From contig NZ_JBANDC010000003.1 in the NCBI RefSeq assembly GCF_038896935.1, positions 310,001 to 374,000 of the forward strand: a stretch of DNA of 64,000 nucleotides. Direction: 5' to 3'. The notes under the pieces are model-generated. The model ran no database searches. It had not been told where the DNA came from and saw only the letters and a program-made list of their open reading frames with translations. Shown here piece by piece: positions 35,617 through 44,520 of the stretch. The translations under genes and the position numbers were made by a program. This stretch comes from Collimonas rhizosphaerae (GTDB lineage Bacteria > Pseudomonadota > Gammaproteobacteria > Burkholderiales > Burkholderiaceae_D). Within the stretch, counting starts at the first letter, position 1. Every line of letters begins with the position of its first letter.

Positions 35617-36582
35617 ATGCGCCTTCAAAAAGGCGTGGGGGTAGAGTTGAAAACAGCGTACGAATATCTGATCGGCGTCGACGGCGGCGGCACCAAGACC
35701 CAAATCCGGGTCGAGCGCCCGGACGGCAGCCATGTCGCCGACGGCAGCAGCGGACCGTCGGCGCTGATGCACGGCACCAGCAAAGCCTGGTGCGCCATCG
35801 TCACGGCGCTTGACGGCGCATTCCAGAGCGCCGGCATCGTCCGGCCGCCCTACCAGGCGATCGCTGCCGGCTGCGGTTTGTCGGGCATCAACAATCCGCA
35901 ATGGGCAGCGCAGTTCCGCGCCCAGAACCCCGGTTTCGGCGCCCTCGCCACCGGCACCGACGCCTTCACCACCTTGCTCGGCGCGCACCTGGGCCAGGCT
36001 GGCGTGGTGGTCGCCATCGGCACCGGCAGCGTCGGCGAAGTCTTGCTGGCCGACGGCAGCCGCCGGGAAGTCGGCGGCTGGGGTTTCCAGACCGGCGATG
36101 AAGCCAGCGGCGGCTGGATCGGCCTGCGCGCCGCCAACCATGTCGAACGCGCCCTGGACGGCCGTGTCGCGCCGGGTTCGCTGGCCCGGGCCATCGTGCG
36201 CTTTTGCGGCGGCGACGACGACGCCGGTGCCGATTTCAGCAGCAGCGCGAACCGGGAACGCGTGATCGCCTGGGTCAACAGTGCCAACCAAAGCATTTTT
36301 GCGCAGCTGGCGCCGCTGGTGGTGGCGCATGCCGGGCAGGATGAAGCGGCGCTTGCCATCTTGCACAAGGCCGGCCAGGAAATCGCCCAGATCGCCAACG
36401 CGCTCGACCCATCCCAGCAATTGCCGATTGCCCTGTGCGGCGGCCTGGCCGCCCCGTTGCAAGCCTATTTGCCGGAACCGTTAAAATCGCGCGCGACCAC
36501 GCCGCGCGCCGGCGCCGCGATCGGCGCATTGCTGCTGCTGCGCCAGCAGCTCGCAGCAGAGTCAGCAGGGGAAACAATATGA
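35617..36582 (+). CDS. BadF/BadG-family sugar kinase, probable N-acetylglucosamine or glucosamine kinase
   Basis: The protein has 321 residues of ASKHA fold. Phosphate-1 is YLIGVDGGGTKTQIRVERPD (about 16-35), phosphate-2 is VVVAIGTGSVGEVLLADGSR with GWGFQTGDEASGGWIG, and the adenosine motif is LPIALCGGLAAPL. This family includes GlcNAc kinase and GspK. Because NagA and a deaminase follow, phosphorylation of incoming GlcNAc is the likely step. An in-frame TTG at 35647 after GGGGGTAGAG is a possible alternative start. Its stop overlaps the NagA start (ATGA). Confidence 0.88.
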   Translation: MRLQKGVGVELKTAYEYLIGVDGGGTKTQIRVERPDGSHVADGSSGPSALMHGTSKAWCAIVTALDGAFQSAGIVRPPYQAIAAGCGLSGINNPQWAAQFRAQNPGFGALATGTDAFTTLLGAHLGQAGVVVAIGTGSVGEVLLADGSRREVGGWGFQTGDEASGGWIGLRAANHVERALDGRVAPGSLARAIVRFCGGDDDAGADFSSSANRERVIAWVNSANQSIFAQLAPLVVAHAGQDEAALAILHKAGQEIAQIANALDPSQQLPIALCGGLAAPLQAYLPEPLKSRATTPRAGAAIGALLLLRQQLAAESAGETI

Positions 36583-37712
36583 ACGGCAACGCTACACAAC
36601 TGCATGGCAATATCCTGACCAGCGACGGCTGGGTGACCGGCAGCATCGGCTTCAGCGACATGATCACGGAAATCAAAGGCAGAACAAACGAAAACCCGCA
36701 GGAACAGACACCGGCCAGCGGCGATTACATCTTGCCCGGCTTTATCGACCTGCACGTCCATGGCGGCGGCGGCAAGGACATCATGGAAGCCGGCGACGCC
36801 GTGCACGTGGTTTCGCGCCTGCACGCCCGGCATGGCACCACCAGCATGCTGGCCACCACCATGACCGCGCCGGCGGAAGAGCTGGAAGCGGCGCTGGGCG
36901 CAATCGGCCGCGCCTGCCGCGGCCGCCGCGCGGGCAGCGCACGGGTGCTGGGGGCGCACCTGGAAGGTCCTTACATCAATCCCGGCAAGCTTGGCGCGCA
37001 GCCTGATTTTGCAATTGCCGCGACCTTGGAGCAAGTCGACTGGCTGCGCAGCTTCGCCCCCTTGAAGCTGATCACCATCGCCCCCGAGATCAACGGCCAC
37101 ATGGCGCTGGTGAAGACCTTGTCGCAGCTCGGCATGCGGGTGCAGATCGGCCATACCCTGGGTACTTATGAAGATGGCGTGGCCGCCCTGAAAAACGGCG
37201 CGGCCGGGTTCACCCACCTGTTCAACGCCATGAGCTCTTTCCATCACCGGCAGCCGGGCATGGCCGGCGCTGCGCTGGCCCATGCCGAATACGCCGAACT
37301 GATCCCGGACCTGCTGCATGTCCATCCGGGCGCCATCAAGACCGCGCTGCGGGCGATTCCGCGCCTGTACTGCGTCACCGATTCCACCGCGGCTTCCGGC
37401 ATGCCGGACGGCGAATACATGCTGGGCCGCCAGGTAGTCCATAAGTGCCTGGGCGGCGTGCGCCTGGGCGACGGCACCCTGGCCGGCAGCACCCTGACCA
37501 TGGACCAGGCCTTGCGCAACCTGGTGTCGCTCGGCCTCGACCTGGCCGAGGCATCGCTGCGGGTTTCCACCTACCCTGCCGACTATCTCGGCATGCAGGA
37601 GCGCGGCCGCCTCAAGGAAGGCTGCTTCGCCGACATCCTGGTGCTGGATCGCCAGCTCAAACTCAAAGCCGTTTATGTAGAAGGAGAAAGAATTGACCTC
37701 GTTGATGCTTAA
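36579..37712 (+). CDS. nagA: N-acetylglucosamine-6-phosphate deacetylase
   Basis: The protein has 377 residues of amidohydrolase TIM barrel. Motifs are DLHVHGGGGKDIMEAGD (H-x-H at about 53-55), HLEGPYINPGKLGAQP (metal-ligand Glu), QIGHTLGTYEDG and FTHLFNAMSS (metal His), and the catalytic Asp in RLYCVTDSTAASGMPDG. It removes acetate from GlcNAc-6-P to give glucosamine-6-P. It overlaps the kinase stop by 4 bp and the deaminase start by 20 bp, so the pathway enzymes are tightly coupled. Confidence 0.94.
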   Translation: MNGNATQLHGNILTSDGWVTGSIGFSDMITEIKGRTNENPQEQTPASGDYILPGFIDLHVHGGGGKDIMEAGDAVHVVSRLHARHGTTSMLATTMTAPAEELEAALGAIGRACRGRRAGSARVLGAHLEGPYINPGKLGAQPDFAIAATLEQVDWLRSFAPLKLITIAPEINGHMALVKTLSQLGMRVQIGHTLGTYEDGVAALKNGAAGFTHLFNAMSSFHHRQPGMAGAALAHAEYAELIPDLLHVHPGAIKTALRAIPRLYCVTDSTAASGMPDGEYMLGRQVVHKCLGGVRLGDGTLAGSTLTMDQALRNLVSLGLDLAEASLRVSTYPADYLGMQERGRLKEGCFADILVLDRQLKLKAVYVEGERIDLVDA

Positions 37713-38715
37713 AGAAGCCCGCTCGGCGGCAGAACACGTCGCCTTGCAGCTCAGCCAGGACCGCGACCGCTACGCCGAACTGGGGCAACGCCTGCGGGCG
37801 GCGCCGCCGTCGACCATCCTGACGGTAGCGCGCGGCAGTTCCGACCACGCCGCCAATTACTGCGCCTACCTGATCATGGCCCGCCTGGGCCGCATCGTCG
37901 CTTCGCTGCCGCTGTCGCTGGTGACCCTCAACAAAGCGCCGCTGATCGCGCGCGATGCGCTCGTCATCGCCATTTCGCAGTCGGGCCAGAGCCCTGACGT
38001 GATCGAACCGATCCGCTATTTCCGCGACAGCGGCGCCACCACCGTGGCGCTGGTGAACGATGCCGCATCGCCGCTGGCCGGCAGCGCCGAATGGACCTTG
38101 CCCTTGCATGCCGGCGCCGAACTCAGCGTAGCGGCCACCAAGAGCTTTATCGCCAGCCTGGTGGCAGCAGCCAGGCTGGCCGCGCACTGGCAAGACGACG
38201 CCGCCTTCCTGGCCGCCATCGACGCCTTGCCGCAAGCGCTCACCGCGGCCACCCAGCTTGACTGGACGCCCGCTATCGAGGTCCTGGCGCCCTCCTCGCG
38301 CATCATGGTGGTCGGCCGCGGCATCAGCTTGCCGCTGGCGCTGGAATCGGCGTTGAAATTCAAGGAAACCTCGGCGATCCAGGCCGAGGCTTTCAGCGGC
38401 GCGGAAATCAAGCATGGTCCGATGGCTTTGATCGATGAGGGTTATCCGCTGCTGATCTTCGCCACGCGCGGACCGACCCAGGCCGGCCTGCTCAAGCTGG
38501 CCGAGGAAATGCGCGGCCGCGGCGCCAAGGTATTGCTGGCGGCGCCCGACGACGTGGCGGCGCGCGACCTGACCCTGCCGGTGGCGGCAACGCCGGATCT
38601 CGATCCGATCGTGGCGATCCAGGCGTTCTACGTGATGGCGGCGCAACTGGCGGTGGCGCGCGGCATGGATCCCGACCAGCCGCGGCACCTGAGTAAAGTG
38701 ACCAAGACCGAGTAA
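37693..38715 (+). CDS. SIS-domain glucosamine-6-phosphate deaminase (NagB-II type)
   Basis: The protein has 340 residues with two SIS domains: TVARGSSDHAANYCAYLIMA and AISQSGQSPDVIEPIRYF in the first; MVVGRGISLPLALESALKFK and AEAFSGAEIKHGPMALIDEG in the second. This is the isomerase half of GlmS without its glutaminase domain, as in NagB-II, which converts glucosamine-6-P to fructose-6-P and ammonia. The start is TTG at 37693: AAGGAG at 37681-37686 is ideally spaced for it and too far from ATG 37705. No classical NagB gene is in the window. Confidence 0.88.
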   Translation: MTSLMLKEARSAAEHVALQLSQDRDRYAELGQRLRAAPPSTILTVARGSSDHAANYCAYLIMARLGRIVASLPLSLVTLNKAPLIARDALVIAISQSGQSPDVIEPIRYFRDSGATTVALVNDAASPLAGSAEWTLPLHAGAELSVAATKSFIASLVAAARLAAHWQDDAAFLAAIDALPQALTAATQLDWTPAIEVLAPSSRIMVVGRGISLPLALESALKFKETSAIQAEAFSGAEIKHGPMALIDEGYPLLIFATRGPTQAGLLKLAEEMRGRGAKVLLAAPDDVAARDLTLPVAATPDLDPIVAIQAFYVMAAQLAVARGMDPDQPRHLSKVTKTE

Positions 38716-38724
38716 GCAGAATCC

Positions 38725-39714
<990 letters not shown>

Positions 39715-39767
39715 GGATGCGAACCCGGATAGAATGAGCCAGCAGCGTTATCATTACCGGGATCATC

Positions 39768-40337
39768 ATGCAGAATATTCAAGCAGTAGAATTGGCCAAA
39801 GCCTACCGCCTGCTCAACCACGGCCCCACCACCATCGTCACCAGCGCCCATGGCGGCGTCAGCAACGTAATGGCGGCGGCTTGGGCGATGCCGCTCGATT
39901 TCGATCCGCCCAAGGTCTTGCTGGTGATCGACAGCAGCACCCTGACCCGCGAGCTGGTGGAAGCCTCGGGCGAGTTCGCCCTGAACATCCCGACCCGGGC
40001 GCTGGCCGAAACCACGCTGGCAGTGGGATCCAGCTCGGGGCGCGAAGGCGACAAATTCGCCGCGCTTGATATCGCCACATTTCCATCGGAGAAAATTGGC
40101 GCGCCGCTGATGTCGGGCTGCCTGGCCTGGCTCGAATGCAAGGTGATCCCCGAGTTGCACAACCAGCAGCGCTATGACCTGTTCATCGCCGAAGTGGTCG
40201 CCGCCTGGGCCGATTCAGCGGCCTTCTCGGCAGGCCGCTGGCACTTCCCGGCGGACGACCAGCGCTCGCTGCACTACCTGTCTGGCGGCGCCTTTTTTGC
40301 CACCGGCGAAGCATTCAACGTCGAACTGAAACCGTAG
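39768..40337 (+). CDS. Flavin reductase-like (FMN-binding split barrel) protein
   Basis: The protein has 189 residues. The FMN-binding pattern is seen in YRLLNHGPTTIVTSAHGGVS, NVMAAAWAMPLDFDPPKVLL and FALNIPTRALAETTLAVGSS. Family members reduce FMN or bind it as part of two-component oxygenases. No oxygenase gene is next to it. It lies 53 bp after the amino-sugar operon with a possible read-through, but a functional link is not evident. Confidence 0.85.
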   Translation: MQNIQAVELAKAYRLLNHGPTTIVTSAHGGVSNVMAAAWAMPLDFDPPKVLLVIDSSTLTRELVEASGEFALNIPTRALAETTLAVGSSSGREGDKFAALDIATFPSEKIGAPLMSGCLAWLECKVIPELHNQQRYDLFIAEVVAAWADSAAFSAGRWHFPADDQRSLHYLSGGAFFATGEAFNVELKP

Positions 40338-40370
40338 CGAGGATTCAATTTCCTGCCGGGCCGGAGCGGA

Positions 40371-41129
40371 TCAGCCGCGCCCGATGAACGGCATGTTGGT
40401 CGCCATCACCGTCATGAACTGAACGTTCGCATCCAGCGGCAGGCTCGCCATGTACAGCACGGCGTTGGCGACGTTTTCCACCGACATGGTCGGTTCCACC
40501 GCAACCTGGCCGTTGGCTTGCAGGATGCCCTGTTCCATCCGTTCGGTCATGTCGGTGGCGGCGTTGCCGATATCGATCTGGCCGCAGGCGATATGGTATT
40601 TGCGGCCATCCAGCGAAGTCGATTTGGTGAGGCCGGTGATGGCGTGCTTGGTGGCCGTATACGCCACCGAATTCGGCCGCGGCACATGGGCCGCGATCGA
40701 ACCGTTGTTGATGATGCGGCCGCCGCCCGGCGTCTGCGCCTTCATGATGCGGAACGCTTCCTGCGTGCACAGGAAAGCGCCGCTCAGGTTGACATCGACC
40801 GACGCCTTCCATTGCGCAAAATCGACATCTTCCAGCGACGCCGGTTTGGTAAAGATGCCTGCATTGTTGAACAGCAGGTCCAGCCGGCCGAATTGCTCCT
40901 TAATTTTTTCGAACAAAGCCCTGACCGACGCCGGATCGCTGACATCGGCCGGCACCGCCAAGGCGTCCGCGCCCGACGCCCCGGCGGCGGCGATCGTTTC
41001 CTCCAGCGCCGCAACGCGCCGGCCCGCCAGCACTACGCTGTAACCGTTGCGCAGCAAGGCCAGGGCGATGTGCCTGCCGATGCCTGAACCTGCGCCGGTA
41101 ACCAGCGCGACTTTTTTCGTTGTTGCCAT
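40371..41129 (-). CDS. Short-chain dehydrogenase/reductase
   Basis: The protein has 252 residues. The NAD(P) motif is VTGAGSGIGRHIALALLRNG (about 10-29), with LFNNAGIFTKP, the catalytic Ser in IINNGSIAAHVPR and Y-x-x-x-K in YTATKHAITGLTKS. Arginine following the second beta strand (LAGRR) hints at NADP preference. It is a stand-alone gene; the substrate is not assigned. Confidence 0.92.
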   Translation of the reverse strand: MATTKKVALVTGAGSGIGRHIALALLRNGYSVVLAGRRVAALEETIAAAGASGADALAVPADVSDPASVRALFEKIKEQFGRLDLLFNNAGIFTKPASLEDVDFAQWKASVDVNLSGAFLCTQEAFRIMKAQTPGGGRIINNGSIAAHVPRPNSVAYTATKHAITGLTKSTSLDGRKYHIACGQIDIGNAATDMTERMEQGILQANGQVAVEPTMSVENVANAVLYMASLPLDANVQFMTVMATNMPFIGRG

Positions 41130-41335
41130 TGGGTGTGCTCCTTGCGTGTGTTTCCCTTCATTTTAACGGTGTTTCAGCATCCGGCCCGAGGCGCCTGGAG
41201 AACGCCTGCAAACTTGTAATATTCAAATGCGACATTGATCGTTCACTGCGTGATTTTGTTTTGTTAATCTGCCCGGCATGGCGATCGCTTTTGCGGTCGA
41301 CCGCACCGAACCATCAACCAGGGACCACAACAATA

Positions 41336-42151
41336 ATGAAATCATTTGCCATCCTGTTTACCGGCCTGACGCTGCTGTCGGGCCTGGCCCATGCAGACAA
41401 GCTCGACGACATCAAGAAAGCCGGCGTGCTGAGGGTCGCGACGTTCGACGGCAATCCGCCGTTCGGTTTTGTCGACCAGAAGACCAACAAGATCATCGGC
41501 CTCGATGTCGACTATGCCAACGAAGTCGCCAAAAAACTCGGCGTCAAGGTGGAGCTGGTGCCTACCAACCCGGCCAACCGGATTCCCTTGCTGACATCCG
41601 GCAAGGTCGACGTGGTGTTCGCCAATTTCACCATCAACGCCGAGCGCGCCCAGGTGATCGATTTCAGCATTCCTTATTTTGCTTCGGGCCAGCAGTTCCT
41701 GGCGAAAAAAGGCGTGCTGAAGAACGCTGCGCAGATTCCTGAACTGCGCATTGGCACCGACAAAGGCACCACCATGGAAACCACCTTGCGCGAGAAATAC
41801 CCGGCCGCCAAGGTAGTCCTGTACGACGACACCCCGTTCGCCCTGGCCGCCCTGCGCAACGGCAATGTCCAGGCGATCACCCAGGACGGCTCGAAACTGA
41901 TTGCGCTGCTGGCGAATATCCCGGACAAGGAAAAATATGAAATCCCGGCGTTTGCCATATCCGAGGAATACGAAGGCGTCGGCGTGCCCAAGGGCGAGAC
42001 GCGCCTGGTCAATACGCTCAACGACACCCTGCGCGAATTTGAAAAGAACGGCACCGCCCTCAAGATCTACGACAAGTGGTTCGGCCCCGGCAGCAAGTCG
42101 CCGCTGCCGCGCCTGTTCAAGATCGGCGACACCAAGCTGAGCCAGAACTGA
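41336..42151 (+). CDS. Polar amino-acid ABC transporter, substrate-binding protein
   Basis: The protein has 271 residues. The signal peptide is MKSFAILFTGLTLLSGLAHA. The SBP_bac_3 domain has KAGVLRVATFDGNPPFGFVD, GLDVDYANEVAKKLGVKVEL and DVVFANFTINAERAQVIDFS. The ligand is probably a polar or acidic amino acid. A strong terminator follows at 42177-42211, before the permease genes, which would keep the binding protein in excess. Confidence 0.92.
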   Translation: MKSFAILFTGLTLLSGLAHADKLDDIKKAGVLRVATFDGNPPFGFVDQKTNKIIGLDVDYANEVAKKLGVKVELVPTNPANRIPLLTSGKVDVVFANFTINAERAQVIDFSIPYFASGQQFLAKKGVLKNAAQIPELRIGTDKGTTMETTLREKYPAAKVVLYDDTPFALAALRNGNVQAITQDGSKLIALLANIPDKEKYEIPAFAISEEYEGVGVPKGETRLVNTLNDTLREFEKNGTALKIYDKWFGPGSKSPLPRLFKIGDTKLSQN

Positions 42152-42176
42152 CCGACTTCTGAGTGCATCTGTCTTG

Positions 42177-42211
42177 CACCGGCATTCCTTCGGGTTTGCC
42201 GGTGTTTTTTT
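42177..42211 (+). terminator. Terminator/attenuator between binding-protein and permease genes
   Basis: CACCGGCA (42177-42184) pairs with TGCCGGTG (42197-42204), followed by seven T. The permease gene starts only 24 bp later with no obvious new promoter, so partial read-through is expected. Confidence 0.85.
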
Positions 42212-42234
42212 ATTTAGTAACTGCGAAGTAGAAA

Positions 42235-42987
42235 ATGATTGAGTTCCAAGCTGCCCTGGGGCAAATGCTGGCTCCCAAATATCTCGGCTGGCTGGTCGAC
42301 GGCCTGTGGATGACGCTGCAGCTGTCCGCCGTGGTTGCCGTTCTTTCCACCTTGCTCGGCATCGTCGTCGCAGCCGCACGCTCGAGCCGGCAGCCTTGGC
42401 TGTTGCTGCCTGCCGGCGGCTTCCTTTCGGTCTTCCGCAATACGCCGCTGCTGGTGCAGCTGTTCTTCTGGTATTTTGGCGTCTCCAGCCTGCTGCCGGA
42501 GGGTTCGGTGGAATGGCTCAATACGGTGCACAGCGTGGCGCTGGGGCCGTACCTGAAACTGACATGGCCATCGTTCGAACTGCTGTGCGCGATCTTCGGC
42601 CTGAGCCTGTATTCCGCCGCCTATGTCAGCGAGGAAATCCGCGCCGGCATGCGCGGCGTCGCCGAAGCGCAAAGGCTGGCGGCGGCCGCCCTTGGCCTGA
42701 CCCGCTGGCAGGGATTGCGTTACGTGATCCTGCCGCAAGCGGTACGCATCGCGCTGCCGCCCTTGCTTGGCCAGTACATGAACATCGTCAAGAACACGTC
42801 ATTGACCATGGCCATCGGCCTGGCCGAACTGTCTTACACCTCGCGCCAGGTAGAAGCGCAAACCTTCAAGACGTTCCAGGCTTTCGGCGTGGCGACCTTG
42901 TTTTACATCGCCGCCATCGCGCTGATCGAAACCGCCGGCCAGCTGCTCCAGCGCCGGCCAAGACTTGCCGGCGGCGCGCAGCGATGA
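42235..42987 (+). CDS. Amino-acid ABC transporter permease 1 (HisQ/GltJ type)
   Basis: The protein has 250 residues and about five helices. The family motif is LFRNTPLLVQLFFWYFGV-like (SVFRNTPLLVQLFFWYFG at about 62-79). The EAA loop is GVAEAQRLAAAALGLTRWQG, followed by LRYVILPQAVRIALPPLLGQ. It overlaps the next permease by 4 bp (ATGA at 42984). Confidence 0.92.
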   Translation: MIEFQAALGQMLAPKYLGWLVDGLWMTLQLSAVVAVLSTLLGIVVAAARSSRQPWLLLPAGGFLSVFRNTPLLVQLFFWYFGVSSLLPEGSVEWLNTVHSVALGPYLKLTWPSFELLCAIFGLSLYSAAYVSEEIRAGMRGVAEAQRLAAAALGLTRWQGLRYVILPQAVRIALPPLLGQYMNIVKNTSLTMAIGLAELSYTSRQVEAQTFKTFQAFGVATLFYIAAIALIETAGQLLQRRPRLAGGAQR

Positions 42988-43676
42988 GCATGCAGCTCAG
43001 CGTATTGGCGAACAACCTGCCCTACCTGCTCTGGGGCGCCTATCCCGACGGCCCGCTGGGCGGCGCGGCCTTGACCGTGCTGCTCAGCGTCGGTTCGGCG
43101 CTGGCCTCGGCATTGCTGGGGCTGGTGCTGGGCGTCGCCTTGTCGCTGACGCGCGGCTGGCCGCAGCTGCTGCTGACCATGGTGCTCGGCTTCTTCCGGG
43201 CGATCCCGGTGCTGATGCTGATCTTCTGGACTTACTTCCTGCTGCCGATTGTTTTCCATATCGACGTGCCGGGCGTGCTGTCGGTGATGTGCGCCCTGGC
43301 GCTGATCGGCGGCGCCTACCTGGCGCATTCAGTGCATGCCGGCATCAGCGGCATCAAGGACGGGCAATGGGATGCCGGCCTGTCGCTGGGCATGACGCGC
43401 ATGGCGGTGCTGCGCCACATCGTGCTGCCGCAGGCGCTGCAGATGATGCTGCCTTCCTTCGTCAACCAATGGGTAACCCTGATCAAGGACAGTTCACTGG
43501 CCTACATCGTCGGCGTCGGCGAACTGTCATTCGTGGCGGCGCAGGTCAACAGCCGGGTGATGATTTATCCGGCCGAGATCTTCATGTTCATCGGCTTGAT
43601 CTATTTTGTGCTGTGTTCGGGGCTGGGCTTGCTTGCGGGCCGGGTGGCGGCACATTTTCAGGCCACCACCACCTGA
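42984..43676 (+). CDS. Amino-acid ABC transporter permease 2 (HisM/GltK type)
   Basis: The protein has 230 residues. It shows LGFFRAIPVLMLIFWTYFLL and the EAA loop GIKDGQWDAGLSLGMTRMAV with LRHIVLPQALQMMLPSFVNQ. It completes the channel. No ATPase gene follows: the next genes are a toxin-antitoxin pair on the other strand, whose antitoxin 3' end overlaps this gene by 19 bp. The ATPase must come from elsewhere or has been lost. Confidence 0.92.
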   Translation: MSMQLSVLANNLPYLLWGAYPDGPLGGAALTVLLSVGSALASALLGLVLGVALSLTRGWPQLLLTMVLGFFRAIPVLMLIFWTYFLLPIVFHIDVPGVLSVMCALALIGGAYLAHSVHAGISGIKDGQWDAGLSLGMTRMAVLRHIVLPQALQMMLPSFVNQWVTLIKDSSLAYIVGVGELSFVAAQVNSRVMIYPAEIFMFIGLIYFVLCSGLGLLAGRVAAHFQATTT

Positions 43677-43999
43677 GTGTGACCCGGGGCCGAGCGGCTG
43701 GCTTTCTTCACGACGATGTCCACGTCACGCCCGAGGCGGTTCAGGCACTCGATCATCTTGGCCTGGCTGATCCCCCTGAATTTTCCGCGCAACATTTCTG
43801 ACAGTTTAGGCTGAGGCATGCCCAGCAGGTCGGCAGCAACTTGCTGAGTCAAATGCCGGCTCCTGATGATCTGGGAGATCTCATGCGCCAGCTTGGCCTT
43901 GACCAGCATTTCATCGGCATCGGGGAAACCGAGATCGGCATAGGGGTTATCGCTGCCTATTTCAATATCGATGCCGTTGATAGTGACTTTCTGATTCAC
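43658..43999 (-). CDS. XRE-type antitoxin (HigA-like)
   Basis: The protein has 113 residues. An HTH_37-type helix-turn-helix covers about 38-95 (AHEISQIIRSRHLTQQVAAD, LLGMPQPKLSEMLRGKFRGI). An N-terminal acidic arm (SDNPYADLGFPDADEML) probably neutralises the toxin. The start is GTG at 43997-43999, overlapping the toxin stop (GTGA) with GGAG upstream. It should also repress the pair's own promoter. The gene order toxin then antitoxin is the higBA order. Confidence 0.88.
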   Translation of the reverse strand: MNQKVTINGIDIEIGSDNPYADLGFPDADEMLVKAKLAHEISQIIRSRHLTQQVAADLLGMPQPKLSEMLRGKFRGISQAKMIECLNRLGRDVDIVVKKASRSAPGHTQVVVA

Positions 44000-44359
44000 T
44001 CTCCACTCCTTTGCATTGCGATTGCGGTTTTCAATCTGGTTCGAATCAAATCCATATCCGGCTTGGGTGTGGCGCTACCGCTAACAGACTTTTTCTGAAA
44101 ACAATGCAGCACATACAGCGCCTCGGCATAGCGCACCGTATAGATGGCTCGATACGTATCACCTTGGCAGTCTTCTACAATTTCCAGTACACCGGCGCCG
44201 CCAAAACCTTTCATCGGCTTGGCCTGATCATGCTTGCCGCCGGCCTGTGCCAAATGCAACGCGTAACCAAAAGCGGCTTGAACTTCTGCCGGCATCGCGG
44301 CAAGGTCTTTTTTTCGCCGAACCTACCCAGTGCAGAGGTCTCGTAAAAGCAGATGTCAT
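43996..44359 (-). pseudogene. HigB/Gp49-family toxin gene, frameshifted in an A7 run
   Basis: From ATG 44359 the frame reads MTSAFTRPLHWVGSAKK and then, after seven A (44308-44314 on the minus strand), goes out of frame. The expected continuation DLAAMPAEVQAAFGYALHLA is in the next frame and runs to TGA 43996-43998 with family features (PMKGFGGAGVLEIVED, TYRAIYTVRYAEALYVLHCF). Removing one A restores a 120-residue toxin of the PF05973 type. Causes could be a true inactivating insertion, a sequencing error, or slippage at the homopolymer. TATAAT (minus strand, 44362-44367) three bases before the ATG hints at a leaderless start. Active members cleave mRNA on the ribosome. Confidence 0.8.
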
Positions 44360-44433
44360 AAATTATACCCAAATATAGATAAGCGCGCGACATGGTCCTC
44401 ATCACGGCGTAGATAGATGAATGGATTGATCGA

Positions 44434-44461
44434 TTGACTAAACCCGAATCGAATTTATACT
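44434..44461 (+). promoter_or_regulatory. Sigma-70 promoter of the imuA-imuB-dnaE2 operon
   Basis: The promoter has TTGACT (44434-44439), a 16-bp spacer and TATACT (44456-44461). The -10 overlaps the LexA box at 44458-44477. Confidence 0.7.
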
Positions 44462-44477
44462 GTACATACATACAGTA
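44458..44477. promoter_or_regulatory. LexA (SOS) box
   Basis: TACTGTACATACATACAGTA matches the E. coli consensus TACTGTATATATATACAGTA at 18 of 20 positions, including CTG-N10-CAG. It covers the -10 and start site of the mutasome promoter, 43 bp before the imuA ATG. It is also 98 bp from the toxin start on the other strand, so the toxin-antitoxin pair might be affected. Confidence 0.92.
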
Positions 44478-44520
44478 TAATATTTCTCCGCCCACGCTTT
44501 TACCTAAATGTCATTTAGTC

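Noticed and set aside
44281..44359. Programmed -1 frameshifting at A AAA AAG in the toxin gene
   Set aside because: The heptamer resembles a -1 slippery site, but restoring the toxin needs a +1 shift (or loss of one A), so dnaX-type -1 shifting does not explain it.
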